64,000 nt of DNA from positions 58,911 through 122,910 of the forward strand of contig NZ_WEGJ01000019.1 in NCBI RefSeq assembly GCF_009604385.1, read 5' to 3'. The DNA comes from Streptomyces smaragdinus (GTDB lineage: Bacteria; Actinomycetota; Actinomycetes; Streptomycetales; Streptomycetaceae). Shown here in pieces: positions 33,431 through 44,799 of the stretch. The notes beneath the pieces were generated by a model. The model did no database searches. It was not told the origin of the DNA and was given only the letters and a program-made list of their open reading frames with translations. Position 1 is the stretch's first letter; each line of letters opens with the position of its first letter. The translations under genes were made by a program, and so were the position numbers.

Positions 33431-33850
33431 ATGCGCTACGAAACCGAACTGGATGTCGCCGTAAGCCCGGAGAAAGTCTGGGAGGTGATGGCCGACGTCG
33501 ACCACTGGGCGGACTTCATCCCCACCACGACCTGGGTCCGCCGGGAGAGCGGCGACGCGCTCGCCGTCGGCGAGAAGGTCCGTCTCAAGCAGCCGGGGAT
33601 CCCGGTGCTGGTGTGGCAGGTCACCGAGCTGGAGGAGGGGCGCGTCTTCGTCTGGCAGGCGTCCGCCGCGGGCACCCGCACGGTCGCCGGGCACGAGGTC
33701 ACGGCGCGCGGTGACGGGTCGCACCTGCGGATCTGGCTGGAGCAGAGCGGTCCGCTGGCGGGGCCGGTGGGCCTGCTGACGGGGGCGCGGACGCGGCGGT
33801 ACGTACAGACGGAGATCGAGTCGATGAAGGCGCGCTGCGAGGCCGGCTGA
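33431..33850 (+). CDS. SRPBCC-family protein (polyketide cyclase/dehydrase type)
   Basis: A 139-residue single-domain protein of the START/Bet v1-like fold. The start MRYETELDVAVSPEKVWEVM and DVDHWADFIPTTTWVRR are typical of small SRPBCC proteins that bind hydrophobic ligands; the long C-terminal helix is RRYVQTEIESMKARCEAG. No neighbouring biosynthetic genes are present, so it is unlikely to be a dedicated cyclase. It follows uppP by 41 bases on the same strand and ends four bases from the convergent rho stop. Confidence 0.82.
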   Translation: MRYETELDVAVSPEKVWEVMADVDHWADFIPTTTWVRRESGDALAVGEKVRLKQPGIPVLVWQVTELEEGRVFVWQASAAGTRTVAGHEVTARGDGSHLRIWLEQSGPLAGPVGLLTGARTRRYVQTEIESMKARCEAG

Positions 33851-33854
33851 CCTC

Positions 33855-35012
33855 TCAGGCCGCCGTGGTGAGGTCGATCTTCCGCAGGAACTCCGCGTTC
33901 GTCGCGGTCTGGCGCATCCGGTCCCGGAGCAGCTCCATGGCCGCGACGGCGTCGCGCTCGTGCAGCACGCGGCGCAGCTTGTGCACGACCGCCAGCTCGC
34001 CCTGGCCGAGGAGGAGTTCCTCCCGCCGGGTGCCGGAGGGGACGACGTCGACGGCGGGGAAGACGCGCTTCTCGGCGAGGTGACGGTCCAGCCGGAGCTC
34101 CATGTTGCCGGTGGACTTCAGCTCCTCAAAGAAGTACTCGTCGCCGCGGGAGCCGGTCTCGACCAGCACGGAGGCGAGGATCGTCAGCGATCCGGCCTCC
34201 TCGGTGTTACGGGCGGCCCCGAAGATTCGCTTCGGGTGCCGCACGGCGCCGGCGTCGACGCCGCCGGAGAGCGTACGGCCGCCGGGGCCCGCGCTGTTGT
34301 TGTACGCGCGGCACAGCCGGGTCAGGGAGTCCAGGACGATCACGACGTCGTGGCCCAGCTCCACCAGCCGCTTGGCCCGCTCGACGGCGAGGTCGGCGAG
34401 CGCGGTGTGGTCCTTCGCCGGGCGGTCGAATGTCGAGGCCAGCACCTCGGTGCGGGGGCCGGCGAAGCGGCGCATGTCGGTGACCTCCTCGGGGCGCTCG
34501 TCGAGGAGGACGACCATCAGATGGGCCTCGGGGTGGTTCAGCTCGACGGCGTGGGCGAGCTCCTTGAGGACCGTGGTCTTGCCGGCCTTGGGCGGGGCGA
34601 CGATCAGGCCGCGCTGGCCCTTGCCCACGGGGGTGAGGAGGTCGATGACCCGGGTCGTGAGCAGCTCGGGGGAGGTCTCCAGACGCAGGCGGGTCTGCGG
34701 GTACAGGGGCGTGAGGTCCTCGAACCGGGGGCGCTGGGCGCCCGGCTCGCCGCCGTTGACGGTGTCGACGCGGACGAGGGCGCCCTGGCGGCCCCCGGCG
34801 CGGGCGGCGCCGGTGACGACGTCGCCGCGGCGCAGGCCCAGGCGGCGGACGTCGCGCTGGGCGACCTGGACGTCGGCGGCGCCGGGCAGATAGCCGGTGA
34901 CGCGGATGACGCCGCCCCCGTTCTGCCCGGTCTCGAAAATGCCGCTGACGGGCGTCGTCCGGTCGGCGGCGCCGGTCTCGGGGGGTGTGGTGAGCGTGGT
35001 GGTATCGGTCAT
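33855..35012 (-). CDS. rho: Short transcription termination factor Rho paralogue
   Basis: A 385-residue Rho. The primary RNA-binding barrel is at about 20-75 (SGIFETGQNGGGVIRVTGYL, DVRRLGLRRGDVVTGAAR). The motor follows with Walker A APPKAGKTT at 139-147, Walker B DVVIVLDSLTRL, and the closing VDVVPSGTRREELLLGQGEL. The N-terminal Rho_N helices and the long Arg/Asp-rich insert of the housekeeping Streptomyces Rho, which is near 700 residues, are missing. So this is probably a second Rho rather than the main one. The ATG at 35012 is preceded by AAGGGA; the longer frame upstream is unsupported. Confidence 0.88.
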   Translation of the reverse strand: MTDTTTLTTPPETGAADRTTPVSGIFETGQNGGGVIRVTGYLPGAADVQVAQRDVRRLGLRRGDVVTGAARAGGRQGALVRVDTVNGGEPGAQRPRFEDLTPLYPQTRLRLETSPELLTTRVIDLLTPVGKGQRGLIVAPPKAGKTTVLKELAHAVELNHPEAHLMVVLLDERPEEVTDMRRFAGPRTEVLASTFDRPAKDHTALADLAVERAKRLVELGHDVVIVLDSLTRLCRAYNNSAGPGGRTLSGGVDAGAVRHPKRIFGAARNTEEAGSLTILASVLVETGSRGDEYFFEELKSTGNMELRLDRHLAEKRVFPAVDVVPSGTRREELLLGQGELAVVHKLRRVLHERDAVAAMELLRDRMRQTATNAEFLRKIDLTTAA

Positions 35013-35291
35013 GGGTTCCGTCCCTTCAGGACGTCGGACAGTTGCTGCTACGGGGATACGCGGCACGCCAGAGCGGCGGCGCGGACACGGACGACGCGAC
35101 GGGGACGAGGGCTCCGGCGGATGACCGGAGAGCACTGCGGCGGCGACGCTTCGAGGAAGGGGCACGGGAGCCGGAACGATCATCGGCATCCACACGTGCT
35201 GTGAGCAGCCTATCACGGGGGACGGACGGCGGGGGTGACGCGGATCACGGACCCGGTCCCGTCGTACCCCCGTAACGACGGAACCGGGCGC

Positions 35292-35317
35292 AGCCCCGCC
35301 CCAGGAGGGGCGGGGCT
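35292..35317 (-). terminator. Hairpin downstream of the pst operon (second)
   Basis: Perfect 11-base arms AGCCCCGCCCC and GGGGCGGGGCT around AGGA. It follows another hairpin directly, so transcription out of pstB meets two stops before the rho leader. The 280 bases between here and the rho start hold no supportable gene. Confidence 0.75.
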
Positions 35318-35320
35318 TGT

Positions 35321-35359
35321 CACCCCGCGGTGGCACCGCCAATGCAGCACCGCGGGGTG
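35321..35359 (-). terminator. Terminator of the pst operon (first)
   Basis: Arms CACCCCGCGGTG and CACCGCGGGGTG, 12 perfect pairs with a 15-base loop, start 15 bases past the pstB stop. Confidence 0.8.
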
Positions 35360-35374
35360 AGACCGGGAGGTCCC

Positions 35375-36151
35375 TCAGCCGAAGCGGCCGGAGACGTAGT
35401 CCTCGGTGGCCTTCACCGAGGGGTTGGAGAAGATGCGCTCCGTCTCGTCGATCTCGATGAGCCGGCCGGGCTGGCCGACGGCCGAGAGGTTGAAGAACGC
35501 GGTGCGGTCCGAGACGCGGGCCGCCTGCTGCATGTTGTGCGTGACGATGACGATCGTGAAGCGCTCCTTCAGCTCGCCGATCAGGTCCTCGATGGCGAGG
35601 GTGGAGATCGGGTCGAGCGCGGAGCACGGCTCGTCCATCAAGAGCACCTGCGGCTCGACCGCGATGGCGCGGGCGATGCACAGCCGCTGCTGCTGGCCGC
35701 CGGAGAGACCGGCGCCGGGGCGGTTCAGCCGGTCCTTGACCTCGTTCCAGAGGTTCGCGCCCTTGAGGGACTTCTCCACGATGCCGTCGAGCTCGGACTT
35801 CCTGACCTTGCCGTTGAGCTTGAGGCCGGCCGCCACGTTCTCGTAGATCGACATGGTGGGGAAGGGGTTCGGCCGCTGAAAGACCATGCCGACGACGCGG
35901 CGCACGGCGACCGGGTCGACGCCCTGGCCGTACAGGTCCTCGTCGTCCAGGCGCACCTTGCCCTCGACGCGGGCGCCGGTGGTCACCTCGTGCATCCGGT
36001 TCAGGGTGCGGATGAAGGTGGACTTGCCGCAGCCGGAGGGGCCGATGAAGGCCGTCACCGAGCGCGGTTCGACGGTCATCGAGATGTCCTCGATGGCCTT
36101 GAACTTCCCGTAGTAGGCGCTGAGCCCGCTGACGTCGATTCGCTTGGCCAT
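35375..36151 (-). CDS. pstB: Phosphate ABC transporter ATP-binding protein
   Basis: A 258-residue ATPase that drives high-affinity phosphate import. Walker A GPSGCGKST lies at about 37-45, the signature LSGGQQQRLCIARAIAV near 150 and Walker B VLLMDEPCSALDP after it; the switch His is in IVTHNMQQAARVSD. MVFQRPNPFPTMSIYENVA is diagnostic of PstB among ABC proteins. It is the last gene of the pst operon, 28 bases after pstA, followed by two hairpins. Confidence 0.97.
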   Translation of the reverse strand: MAKRIDVSGLSAYYGKFKAIEDISMTVEPRSVTAFIGPSGCGKSTFIRTLNRMHEVTTGARVEGKVRLDDEDLYGQGVDPVAVRRVVGMVFQRPNPFPTMSIYENVAAGLKLNGKVRKSELDGIVEKSLKGANLWNEVKDRLNRPGAGLSGGQQQRLCIARAIAVEPQVLLMDEPCSALDPISTLAIEDLIGELKERFTIVIVTHNMQQAARVSDRTAFFNLSAVGQPGRLIEIDETERIFSNPSVKATEDYVSGRFG

Positions 36152-36179
36152 TGCTGTTACTCCTGTCCGTGGATGGCCG

Positions 36180-37253
36180 TCAGCGGCCGGTCTTGGGAGC
36201 CTTCCAGCGCGCGATGCCGCGGGCCAGAAGGTTGAGGATCATGACGAACGCGATCAGCACCAGTGCCGCCGCCCAGGCGCGGTCCCAGCTGGCCTGGTTG
36301 CCGTTCGCCCACTGCTGGTAGACGTACAGCGGCAGCGAGGCCTGGGTGCCGTCGAAGGGGTTGGTGTTGATCGCCTGGCTGCCGAAGACGAGCAGCAGCA
36401 CCGGGGCGGTCTCGCCGGTGATACGGGCGACGGCCAGCATGACGCCGGTGGTGATGCCGCCGACGGAGGTGGGCAGGACGACCTTGACGATCGTCTTCCA
36501 CTTCGGCACGCCGAGGGCGTACGACGCCTCGCGCAGCTCGTTCGGTACGAGCTTCAGCATCTCCTCGGTGGAGCGGACCACCACGGGGATCATCAGGATC
36601 GCCAGGGCCAGCGAGCCGGCGAAGCCGGAGTAGCCGAGGTCGAGGATCACGATCCACAGGGAGAGGACGAACAGGCCGGCCACGATCGACGGGATGCCGG
36701 TCATGACGTCGACGAAGAAGGTGACCGCGGTGGCGAGCCTGCCGCGCCCGTACTCGACCAGGTAGACGGCCGTGAGCAGGGCGATCGGGACGGCGATCAC
36801 GGTGGCGATGGCGACCTGCTCGATGGTGCCGAGCAGCGCGTGGTAAAGGCCGCCGCCGGGGCCGATGGTCAGGACGCCGTTCATCGAGTGGGTGAGGAAG
36901 TCCGCGTCCAGCACGGTCTTGCCGCGGTCGACGGTCTCCCAGATGAGGGAGGCCAGCGGGATCACGGCGATCAGGAACGCGCCCCACATGAGGACGGTGA
37001 CCAGGCGGTCCTTGGCCTGGCGGACGCCCTCCACGGCGGCGGAGACGGCGAACGTCCCGACGACGTACAGCAGTCCGGCGATCAGGCCGACCTGGACCTT
37101 GTTGCCGAGGTCCGCGGCGGCGCCCGCCACGACGGCGAGCACGATCGCGCCGATCGCGACAGCGGCGGGGGTCCAGCGGGGGAGGCGCGCGTGCTGGATG
37201 CCCAGGGGGTCCTTGCCGGCGGGGACGGCCACGGCGTCTTCTACGGCGGTCAT
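36180..37253 (-). CDS. pstA: Phosphate ABC transporter permease PstA
   Basis: A 357-residue permease, six or more membrane helices. The N-terminal 120 residues hold two or three extra helices (VAIGAIVLAVVAGAAADLG, AGLLYVVGTFAVSAAV), then the standard binding-protein-dependent domain with the EAA-type loop ELREASYALGVPKWKTIVKV. GMLTAVYLVEYGRGR and DVMTGIPSIVAGLF are characteristic of PstA. It overlaps pstC by four bases (ATGA). Confidence 0.95.
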   Translation of the reverse strand: MTAVEDAVAVPAGKDPLGIQHARLPRWTPAAVAIGAIVLAVVAGAAADLGNKVQVGLIAGLLYVVGTFAVSAAVEGVRQAKDRLVTVLMWGAFLIAVIPLASLIWETVDRGKTVLDADFLTHSMNGVLTIGPGGGLYHALLGTIEQVAIATVIAVPIALLTAVYLVEYGRGRLATAVTFFVDVMTGIPSIVAGLFVLSLWIVILDLGYSGFAGSLALAILMIPVVVRSTEEMLKLVPNELREASYALGVPKWKTIVKVVLPTSVGGITTGVMLAVARITGETAPVLLLVFGSQAINTNPFDGTQASLPLYVYQQWANGNQASWDRAWAAALVLIAFVMILNLLARGIARWKAPKTGR

Positions 37254-38245
37254 GCGTCAGCCCCCGAGTACTCCTTGCGCCGCGCGATGATCAGCCGCGC
37301 CGCGCCGTTGACGATCAGCGTGATGACGAACAGGACCAGACCGGAGGCGATGAGCGCGTCCCGGCCGTACTGTCCGGCCTCCTTGAACGCGGAGGCGATG
37401 TTCTGCGCGAACGTGCCGCCGCCTGCCTCCAGCAGCTGGGGGCGGATCAGCGCGGACGGCGACAGGACGGTGGCGACGGCCATCGTCTCGCCCAGCGCGC
37501 GGCCCAGGCCCAGCATGGACGCCGAGATCACACCGGAGCGGCCGAAGGGCAGGACGGTGGTGCGGATGACCTCCCAGCGGGTGGCGCCCAGCGCGAGGGC
37601 GGCCTCCTTGTGCATCTGGGGGGTCTGCGCGAAGACCTCGCGGCTGACGTTGGTGATGATCGGCAGGATCATGATCGCGAGCAGGATGCCGACCGTGAAG
37701 AGGGACCGCGGGGCGGTGCCGTCGTAGGAGAGGATCTTCGTCCAGCCGAAGTACTCGTCGAGCCAGACGTAGAAGTCGGTGAGGTGCGGCACCAGGAAGA
37801 GGGCGCCCCACAGGCCGTACACGATGGAGGGCACGGCGGCGAGCAGGTCGATGACGTACGTCAGCGGGCCGCCGAGGCCGCGCGGCGCGTAGTGCGTGAC
37901 GAACAGCGCGATGGCGACCGCGAACGGCACGGCTATGAGCATCGCGATCACGGACGAGACAACCGTGCCGAACGCCAGCACCGCGATGCCGAACTTCGGC
38001 GGGATCGCGTTGGCGTTCCACTCGAACGTGGTGAGGAAGTTGCCCTCGTTGTCGGCGAGGGCGATCACGGCGCGGATCGTCAGGAACGCGGCGATGGCGC
38101 CCATGATGACGAGCACGGCGATCCCGGAGCCCCGGGACAGGCCCAGGAACACCTTGTCGCCGACCCGGCTGGTGCCCTGGTCGGATATGCGGGAGCCGGC
38201 CGCCTGCGGGGGCCGGTCGGTGGTCTCCACCGGTGTGGAAGTCAT
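37250..38245 (-). CDS. pstC: Phosphate ABC transporter permease PstC
   Basis: A 331-residue permease. The start MTSTPVETTDRPPQAAG precedes the first helix; GGAG about eleven bases upstream supports it. Six helices are visible, and the EAA-type loop is HKEAALALGATRWEVIRTTV. PFAVAIALFVTHYAPRGLGG and DLLAAVPSIVYGLWG are typical of PstC. It follows pstS after a 112-base gap containing a strong hairpin, and it is translationally coupled to pstA. Confidence 0.95.
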   Translation of the reverse strand: MTSTPVETTDRPPQAAGSRISDQGTSRVGDKVFLGLSRGSGIAVLVIMGAIAAFLTIRAVIALADNEGNFLTTFEWNANAIPPKFGIAVLAFGTVVSSVIAMLIAVPFAVAIALFVTHYAPRGLGGPLTYVIDLLAAVPSIVYGLWGALFLVPHLTDFYVWLDEYFGWTKILSYDGTAPRSLFTVGILLAIMILPIITNVSREVFAQTPQMHKEAALALGATRWEVIRTTVLPFGRSGVISASMLGLGRALGETMAVATVLSPSALIRPQLLEAGGGTFAQNIASAFKEAGQYGRDALIASGLVLFVITLIVNGAARLIIARRKEYSGADA

Positions 38246-38315
38246 GTCTGTGTGTCTCCGGTCTGGGGTGGGCGGCCGCGGTTGTGTGCGGCCGGCCCGG
38301 TGGCGGTGCACCGGA

Positions 38316-38351
38316 CGGCCGGTCCGGGGGTGGTGACCCCCGGACCGGCCG
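38316..38351 (-). terminator. Strong hairpin between pstS and pstC
   Basis: Sixteen perfect base pairs, CGGCCGGTCCGGGGGT with ACCCCCGGACCGGCCG, and a four-base loop, starting seven bases past the pstS stop. It probably acts as a partial terminator or as a 3' stabiliser of the pstS message, so that the binding protein is made in excess over the permeases. No T-run follows. Confidence 0.8.
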
Positions 38352-38357
38352 GGTGGA

Positions 38358-39494
38358 TCAGGACAGGCTGTCGACCGTGGTACGGACCTCGGCGATCAGC
38401 GCCTGGGGCATCGGGGCGTAGCCGGCCTCGGAGAGGGACGCCTGGCCCTTCTCGGAGGCGGTGAAGGCCAGGAAGGACTTCACGGCGTCCAGGGACTCGG
38501 CCTTGTTGCCCTTGTCACAGGCGATCTCGTAGGTCACCAGGGTGATCGGGTAGGCGCCCTCCTCCTTGGAGGCGTAGTCGAGCTCGAGCGCCAGGTCGGA
38601 GCCGGTGCCAGCCTTCTTGGCGACGGAGATCGACTTGGACGCGTTCTCCACGGTCGCCGCGACCGGGGTCGCGGCACCGGTGGCGACGTCCACCGTCTTC
38701 AGGTTCGAGGCGGTGGCGTAGGAGAGCTCGACGTACGAGATCGTGCCGGCCGTCTGCTGGACCTGGGAGGCGATGCCGGAGGAGCCGTCGGCCGCCTGGC
38801 CGCCCTCGAGGGGCCACTTCTTCTCGTGCTCGTGCGCCCACGCGTCGGGGGCGACCGAGTTGAGGTACTTGGTGAAGTTGTCCGTGGTGCCGGACTCGTC
38901 GGAGCGGTGCACCGGCTGGATCTTGGTGCTGGGGAGCTTCGCGTCCGGGTTCAGCTTCTTGATGGCCGCGTCGTCCCAGGTCTTGATCTTCCCGGAGAAC
39001 ACGTCCGCCATCGTCTTGGCGTCCATCGACAGCTTGTCGACGCCGTCGACGTTGTAGACGACCGCGATCGGGCCGCCGACCATCGGGATGTTGATGCCCT
39101 GGCCGCCGGAGCAGATCTTCTTCGACGCCTCGAGCTCCTCGGGCTTCAGCGGCGAGTCGGAGCCGGCGAAGGCCACCTGGCCGCCGAGCCACGCCTCGAT
39201 GCCCGCGCCGGAGCCGGCCGGGTTGTAGTTGACCGTGACGTCCGAGCACGCGGCCTGGAAGTCCTGGACCCACTTGTCCACGGCGTTCTTCTGGGCGGAG
39301 GAACCCGCGCCCAGCAGCTCACCCTTGCCGGCGCACTTGACGTCGCTCGGGGCGGCGGCGGACGACGAGCTGTCGGAGCCCTTGTCGGCGTCGGTGTTGT
39401 CGTCGGACCCGCACGCCGACAGGACCAGGGCGCCGGAGACGGCGAGGGCGCCGAGGGTCAGGGCGCGGAACCCATTCTTGCGCTGCAGCTTCAC
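38358..39494 (-). CDS. pstS: Phosphate-binding lipoprotein PstS
   Basis: A 378-residue lipoprotein that delivers phosphate to PstCAB. Signal peptide with lipobox VLSAC (Cys at about 28), a Ser/Asp-rich linker, then the binding domain: GELLGAGSSAQKNAVDKWVQ, VNYNPAGSGAGIEAWLGGQV, AFAGSDSPLKPEEL and HRSDESGTTDNFTKYL, which hold the phosphate-contacting Ser, Asp, Arg and Thr residues. GTG at 39494 is preceded by AAAGGAAAG. It lies 101 bases downstream of the regulator gene on the same strand. Confidence 0.96.
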   Translation of the reverse strand: MKLQRKNGFRALTLGALAVSGALVLSACGSDDNTDADKGSDSSSSAAAPSDVKCAGKGELLGAGSSAQKNAVDKWVQDFQAACSDVTVNYNPAGSGAGIEAWLGGQVAFAGSDSPLKPEELEASKKICSGGQGINIPMVGGPIAVVYNVDGVDKLSMDAKTMADVFSGKIKTWDDAAIKKLNPDAKLPSTKIQPVHRSDESGTTDNFTKYLNSVAPDAWAHEHEKKWPLEGGQAADGSSGIASQVQQTAGTISYVELSYATASNLKTVDVATGAATPVAATVENASKSISVAKKAGTGSDLALELDYASKEEGAYPITLVTYEIACDKGNKAESLDAVKSFLAFTASEKGQASLSEAGYAPMPQALIAEVRTTVDSLS

Positions 39495-39595
39495 TTCGGT
39501 GACTTTCCTTTTCTCGGGAGCCGCACCTGGGTGGGCGGCGAGCATGGGCTGGTGCCGGTGGATACGAGACCGGGTGGCCTCGCGGCCGGGTGTCC

Positions 39596-40306
39596 TCATC
39601 GCGGTGCCCCCGCCGGGGGCACGAAGCGGTATCCGACGTTGCGAACGGTGAGGATCACCCGGGGATCGTGCGGATCGTCGCCGATCCGGTCGCGGAGCCG
39701 TCTGATGTGGACGGCGATGGTGTTCGACTTCGGGGCGGTGCCGCCCCAGAGTTCGGCGCTGATCTGATCGCGGGTGACCACCTTTTCGGCGTGGGCCACG
39801 AGCAGGTGCAGCAGTTTGAACTCGCGCAGCGGCAGCTGGACGAGCCGGCCGCCGATCCGCGCCTCGAAGGTGGCCGGGTTGATCGTGTACGGACCCGCCG
39901 TCACCGTCCGGTCGAGTTCCTGGACGGGCGGACCCGCCACCCCGAGGAGCTTCAGGACCTCGTACGGCCGGTACGGCCGGGCGACACAGGCGCTGGCCCC
40001 CGCGGTCAGCGCCTGCACGGCGTCCTCGGCGTCGTCCGGACCGACACCGATGATCGCCGGGGTGGTGCACCGCCGCCGCAGCACCTCCACCACCTGCGCG
40101 CCCGGCACCAGCGGCAGCCTCGCGCTCACCAGGACGGCGTCCGGCTGCTGCAGACCCACCTGCAGCAGCGCCTCGGCGCCGTCGGAGCAGAAGACGACCT
40201 TGACCTGGTGTCCGGACAGATGCTCGGCCAGATCGTGTGCCACCTGCTCGTCCGGGTCGGCGAGCAGGAGCACGCGGCCGGGCACCCCGGTATTCGCTAT
40301 AACCAT
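39596..40306 (-). CDS. OmpR-type regulator with degenerate receiver domain
   Basis: A 236-residue two-domain protein. The C-terminal winged helix (about 135-232) is canonical: LPLREFKLLHLLVAHAEKVV, SNTIAVHIRRLRDRIGDDPH, ILTVRNVGYRFVPP. The receiver-like N-terminus lacks the phospho-acceptor: where a receiver has a DxxLP-type Asp, this has DAVLVSARLPL with Ser, and the conserved Lys near the end is replaced (ARPYRPYEV). Control by phosphorylation is thus unlikely. It sits between pstS2 and pstS, on the same strand, 101 bases before pstS. No kinase gene is adjacent. It may be an orphan modulator of phosphate genes; PhoP proper has an intact receiver. Confidence 0.88.
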   Translation of the reverse strand: MVIANTGVPGRVLLLADPDEQVAHDLAEHLSGHQVKVVFCSDGAEALLQVGLQQPDAVLVSARLPLVPGAQVVEVLRRRCTTPAIIGVGPDDAEDAVQALTAGASACVARPYRPYEVLKLLGVAGPPVQELDRTVTAGPYTINPATFEARIGGRLVQLPLREFKLLHLLVAHAEKVVTRDQISAELWGGTAPKSNTIAVHIRRLRDRIGDDPHDPRVILTVRNVGYRFVPPAGAPR

Positions 40307-40378
40307 GTGCTCACCCGGACCCGGTGCATTCGGCGTCCCCCTCGCGTGGCGCGGATCTCCCCTCGGAGGCGGGAAGTG

Positions 40379-40400
40379 CCTGCCCGGAGCCCCGGGCAGG
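40379..40400 (-). terminator. Hairpin between pstS2 and the regulator
   Basis: Arms CCTGCCCGG and CCGGGCAGG with a short loop, about 130 bases past the pstS2 stop and 73 bases before the regulator start. It may terminate pstS2 or form part of the regulator's leader. Confidence 0.45.
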
Positions 40401-40433
40401 ACCTATGGAACGGCCCGGATACAGACACGAACG

Positions 40434-40460
40434 GGTGAAGTCGGTTAACGCGAGGTGAAT
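40434..40460 (-). promoter_or_regulatory. PHO-box-like repeats upstream of the OmpR-type regulator
   Basis: On the minus strand ATTCACC and GTTAACC start 11 bases apart, and a CTTCACC follows nine bases later. The Streptomyces PhoP box is direct repeats of GTTCACC at 11-base spacing. The first two units fit the spacing, the third is shifted, and an isolated exact GTTCACC lies at 40514-40520. This would place the regulator and possibly pstS under phosphate control. Confidence 0.5.
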
Positions 40461-40527
40461 ATCGGCAAGCCGATCGGTGTTTGCGTTACCCGAACGTTAT
40501 TCTTCGCGTCTTCGCAGGTGAACTCCG

Positions 40528-41511
40528 TTACCCGTGGGCCCTCTTGAGCCCCGCGAGCGCCACGCGCAGCTTCTTCTCCTGGGCGGAGCTGAGCGGTATG
40601 TACTTGCTCTCCTCGGCGATGGAGGCGTGGTTGTCGACGTAGAACTCGACGAACGCCAGCACCTCCGGCCGGTCCAGGGCCGCGGCGGAGGGATAGATGA
40701 ACAGCGGCCGGCTCAGCGGGTACGTATGGTCCTGCACGGTCCCGACGCCGGGCGCCACGCAGCCCTTCCCGGCGTCGATCTTCAGCGCCTTGAGGGTGTC
40801 CGCGTTCTCCTCGTAGTACGTGTAGCCGAAGTAGCCGAGGCCGCCCTTGCTGGCCGAGACGCCCTGGACCAGGACGTTGTCGTCCTCGCTGGGGGTGAAG
40901 TCGGCGCGGGAGGCCTTCTCCTCGCCGTTGACGGTCTCGGTGAAGTAGTCAAAGGTGCCCGAGTCGACGCCGGGACCGAAGAGCTGCAGGGGCTCGTCGG
41001 GGAACGACGGGTCCACCTCCCGCCAGCTCTTGATCTTCGAGCCGGGCTCCCAGATCTTCTTCAGCTGCCCGGTGGTGACGCAGTCGATCCAGTCGTTGTC
41101 CTTGTGCACGACGACGGTCAGGGCGTCGTTGGCGACGGTGAACTCCTCCACCGCGATGTCGTTGCGCGCGCAGGTGAGCTTCTCCTCGTCCTGGGCGGGA
41201 CGTGAGGCGTCGGACATGTCGGTCTCACCGGAGCAGAACGCCTCGAAACCGGCACCGGTGCCGTTGTCCTCGACGGAGACCGCGACGCCCGGGTGCCTGG
41301 CCTCGAACCGTTCGGCGGCGGCCCGGGTCAGGGGGGCGACGGTGCTGGAGCCGTCGACGGAGACGGATCCGGTGAGGGAGGAGGCGGACGCGCCCGCCTT
41401 GGTATCGGCGTCCTTGCCGGTGTCCAGGATGGCGCCGCAGCCGCTGAGGCCGACCGCGAGGGCGGGGAGCGCGACGAGCGCGCCCAGCCGGAGGGAAAGA
41501 GAGGTATGCAC
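40528..41511 (-). CDS. Second PstS-type substrate-binding lipoprotein
   Basis: A 327-residue lipoprotein related to PstS. Lipobox VGLSGC lies at about residues 21-26. The domain shows VSVDGSSTVAPLTRAAAERF, VEDNGTGAGFEAFCSGETDM, SDASRPAQDEE and FGPGVDSGTFDYFTETVNGE. The pocket motifs resemble the phosphate-binding protein class found in cyanobacteria and marine bacteria, which differs from the GSSAQ type encoded two genes away. GTG at 41511 follows GAGG at a workable distance. A PHO-box-like site lies about 120 bases upstream, in support of phosphate as ligand. Confidence 0.85.
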   Translation of the reverse strand: MHTSLSLRLGALVALPALAVGLSGCGAILDTGKDADTKAGASASSLTGSVSVDGSSTVAPLTRAAAERFEARHPGVAVSVEDNGTGAGFEAFCSGETDMSDASRPAQDEEKLTCARNDIAVEEFTVANDALTVVVHKDNDWIDCVTTGQLKKIWEPGSKIKSWREVDPSFPDEPLQLFGPGVDSGTFDYFTETVNGEEKASRADFTPSEDDNVLVQGVSASKGGLGYFGYTYYEENADTLKALKIDAGKGCVAPGVGTVQDHTYPLSRPLFIYPSAAALDRPEVLAFVEFYVDNHASIAEESKYIPLSSAQEKKLRVALAGLKRAHG

Positions 41512-41633
41512 GCTCACTGCCTCGATAGCTAGGGGACACGGTGTGTGACCGTGTCCGGATGAAACGGATGAGGGAGGTGAGCCCGGGCAAACGCCATGCA
41601 AGTGGCTATGTGCGGATTCCGGTTGTGCGCGGG

Positions 41634-41651
41634 GGCCAACTACAGGTGAAC
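41634..41651 (-). promoter_or_regulatory. PHO-box-like site upstream of the second PstS gene
   Basis: On the minus strand GTTCACC (exact) is followed by GTTGGCC exactly 11 bases later. The spacing and first unit match the Streptomyces PhoP consensus; the second unit has two differences. It lies about 125 bases before the start. Confidence 0.6.
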
Positions 41652-41672
41652 AACTCGTCCCCGGAAAGTGAC

Positions 41673-41705
41673 GACTGCCGCCCCGGAAGATCCGGAGCGG
41701 CAGTC
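41673..41705 (-). terminator. Terminator of the glycyl-tRNA synthetase gene
   Basis: Fifteen-base arms GACTGCCGCCCCGGA and TCCGGAGCGGCAGTC with one mismatch, starting 22 bases beyond the stop. Confidence 0.8.
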
Positions 41706-41726
41706 GGGGTGTGGATACGGGCGGGG

Positions 41727-44684
<2,958 letters not shown>

Positions 44685-44799
44685 GGTGCGTCCCTGGTCC
44701 GTGGGGATGTCGGCCCGTATGGCGGGCAAGTTTAGGCAGGCCCGGCGCGGGACTTGCAGGGATTTCCCGCCCCGGGAGGGGGATACGCCACGCGCGTGG

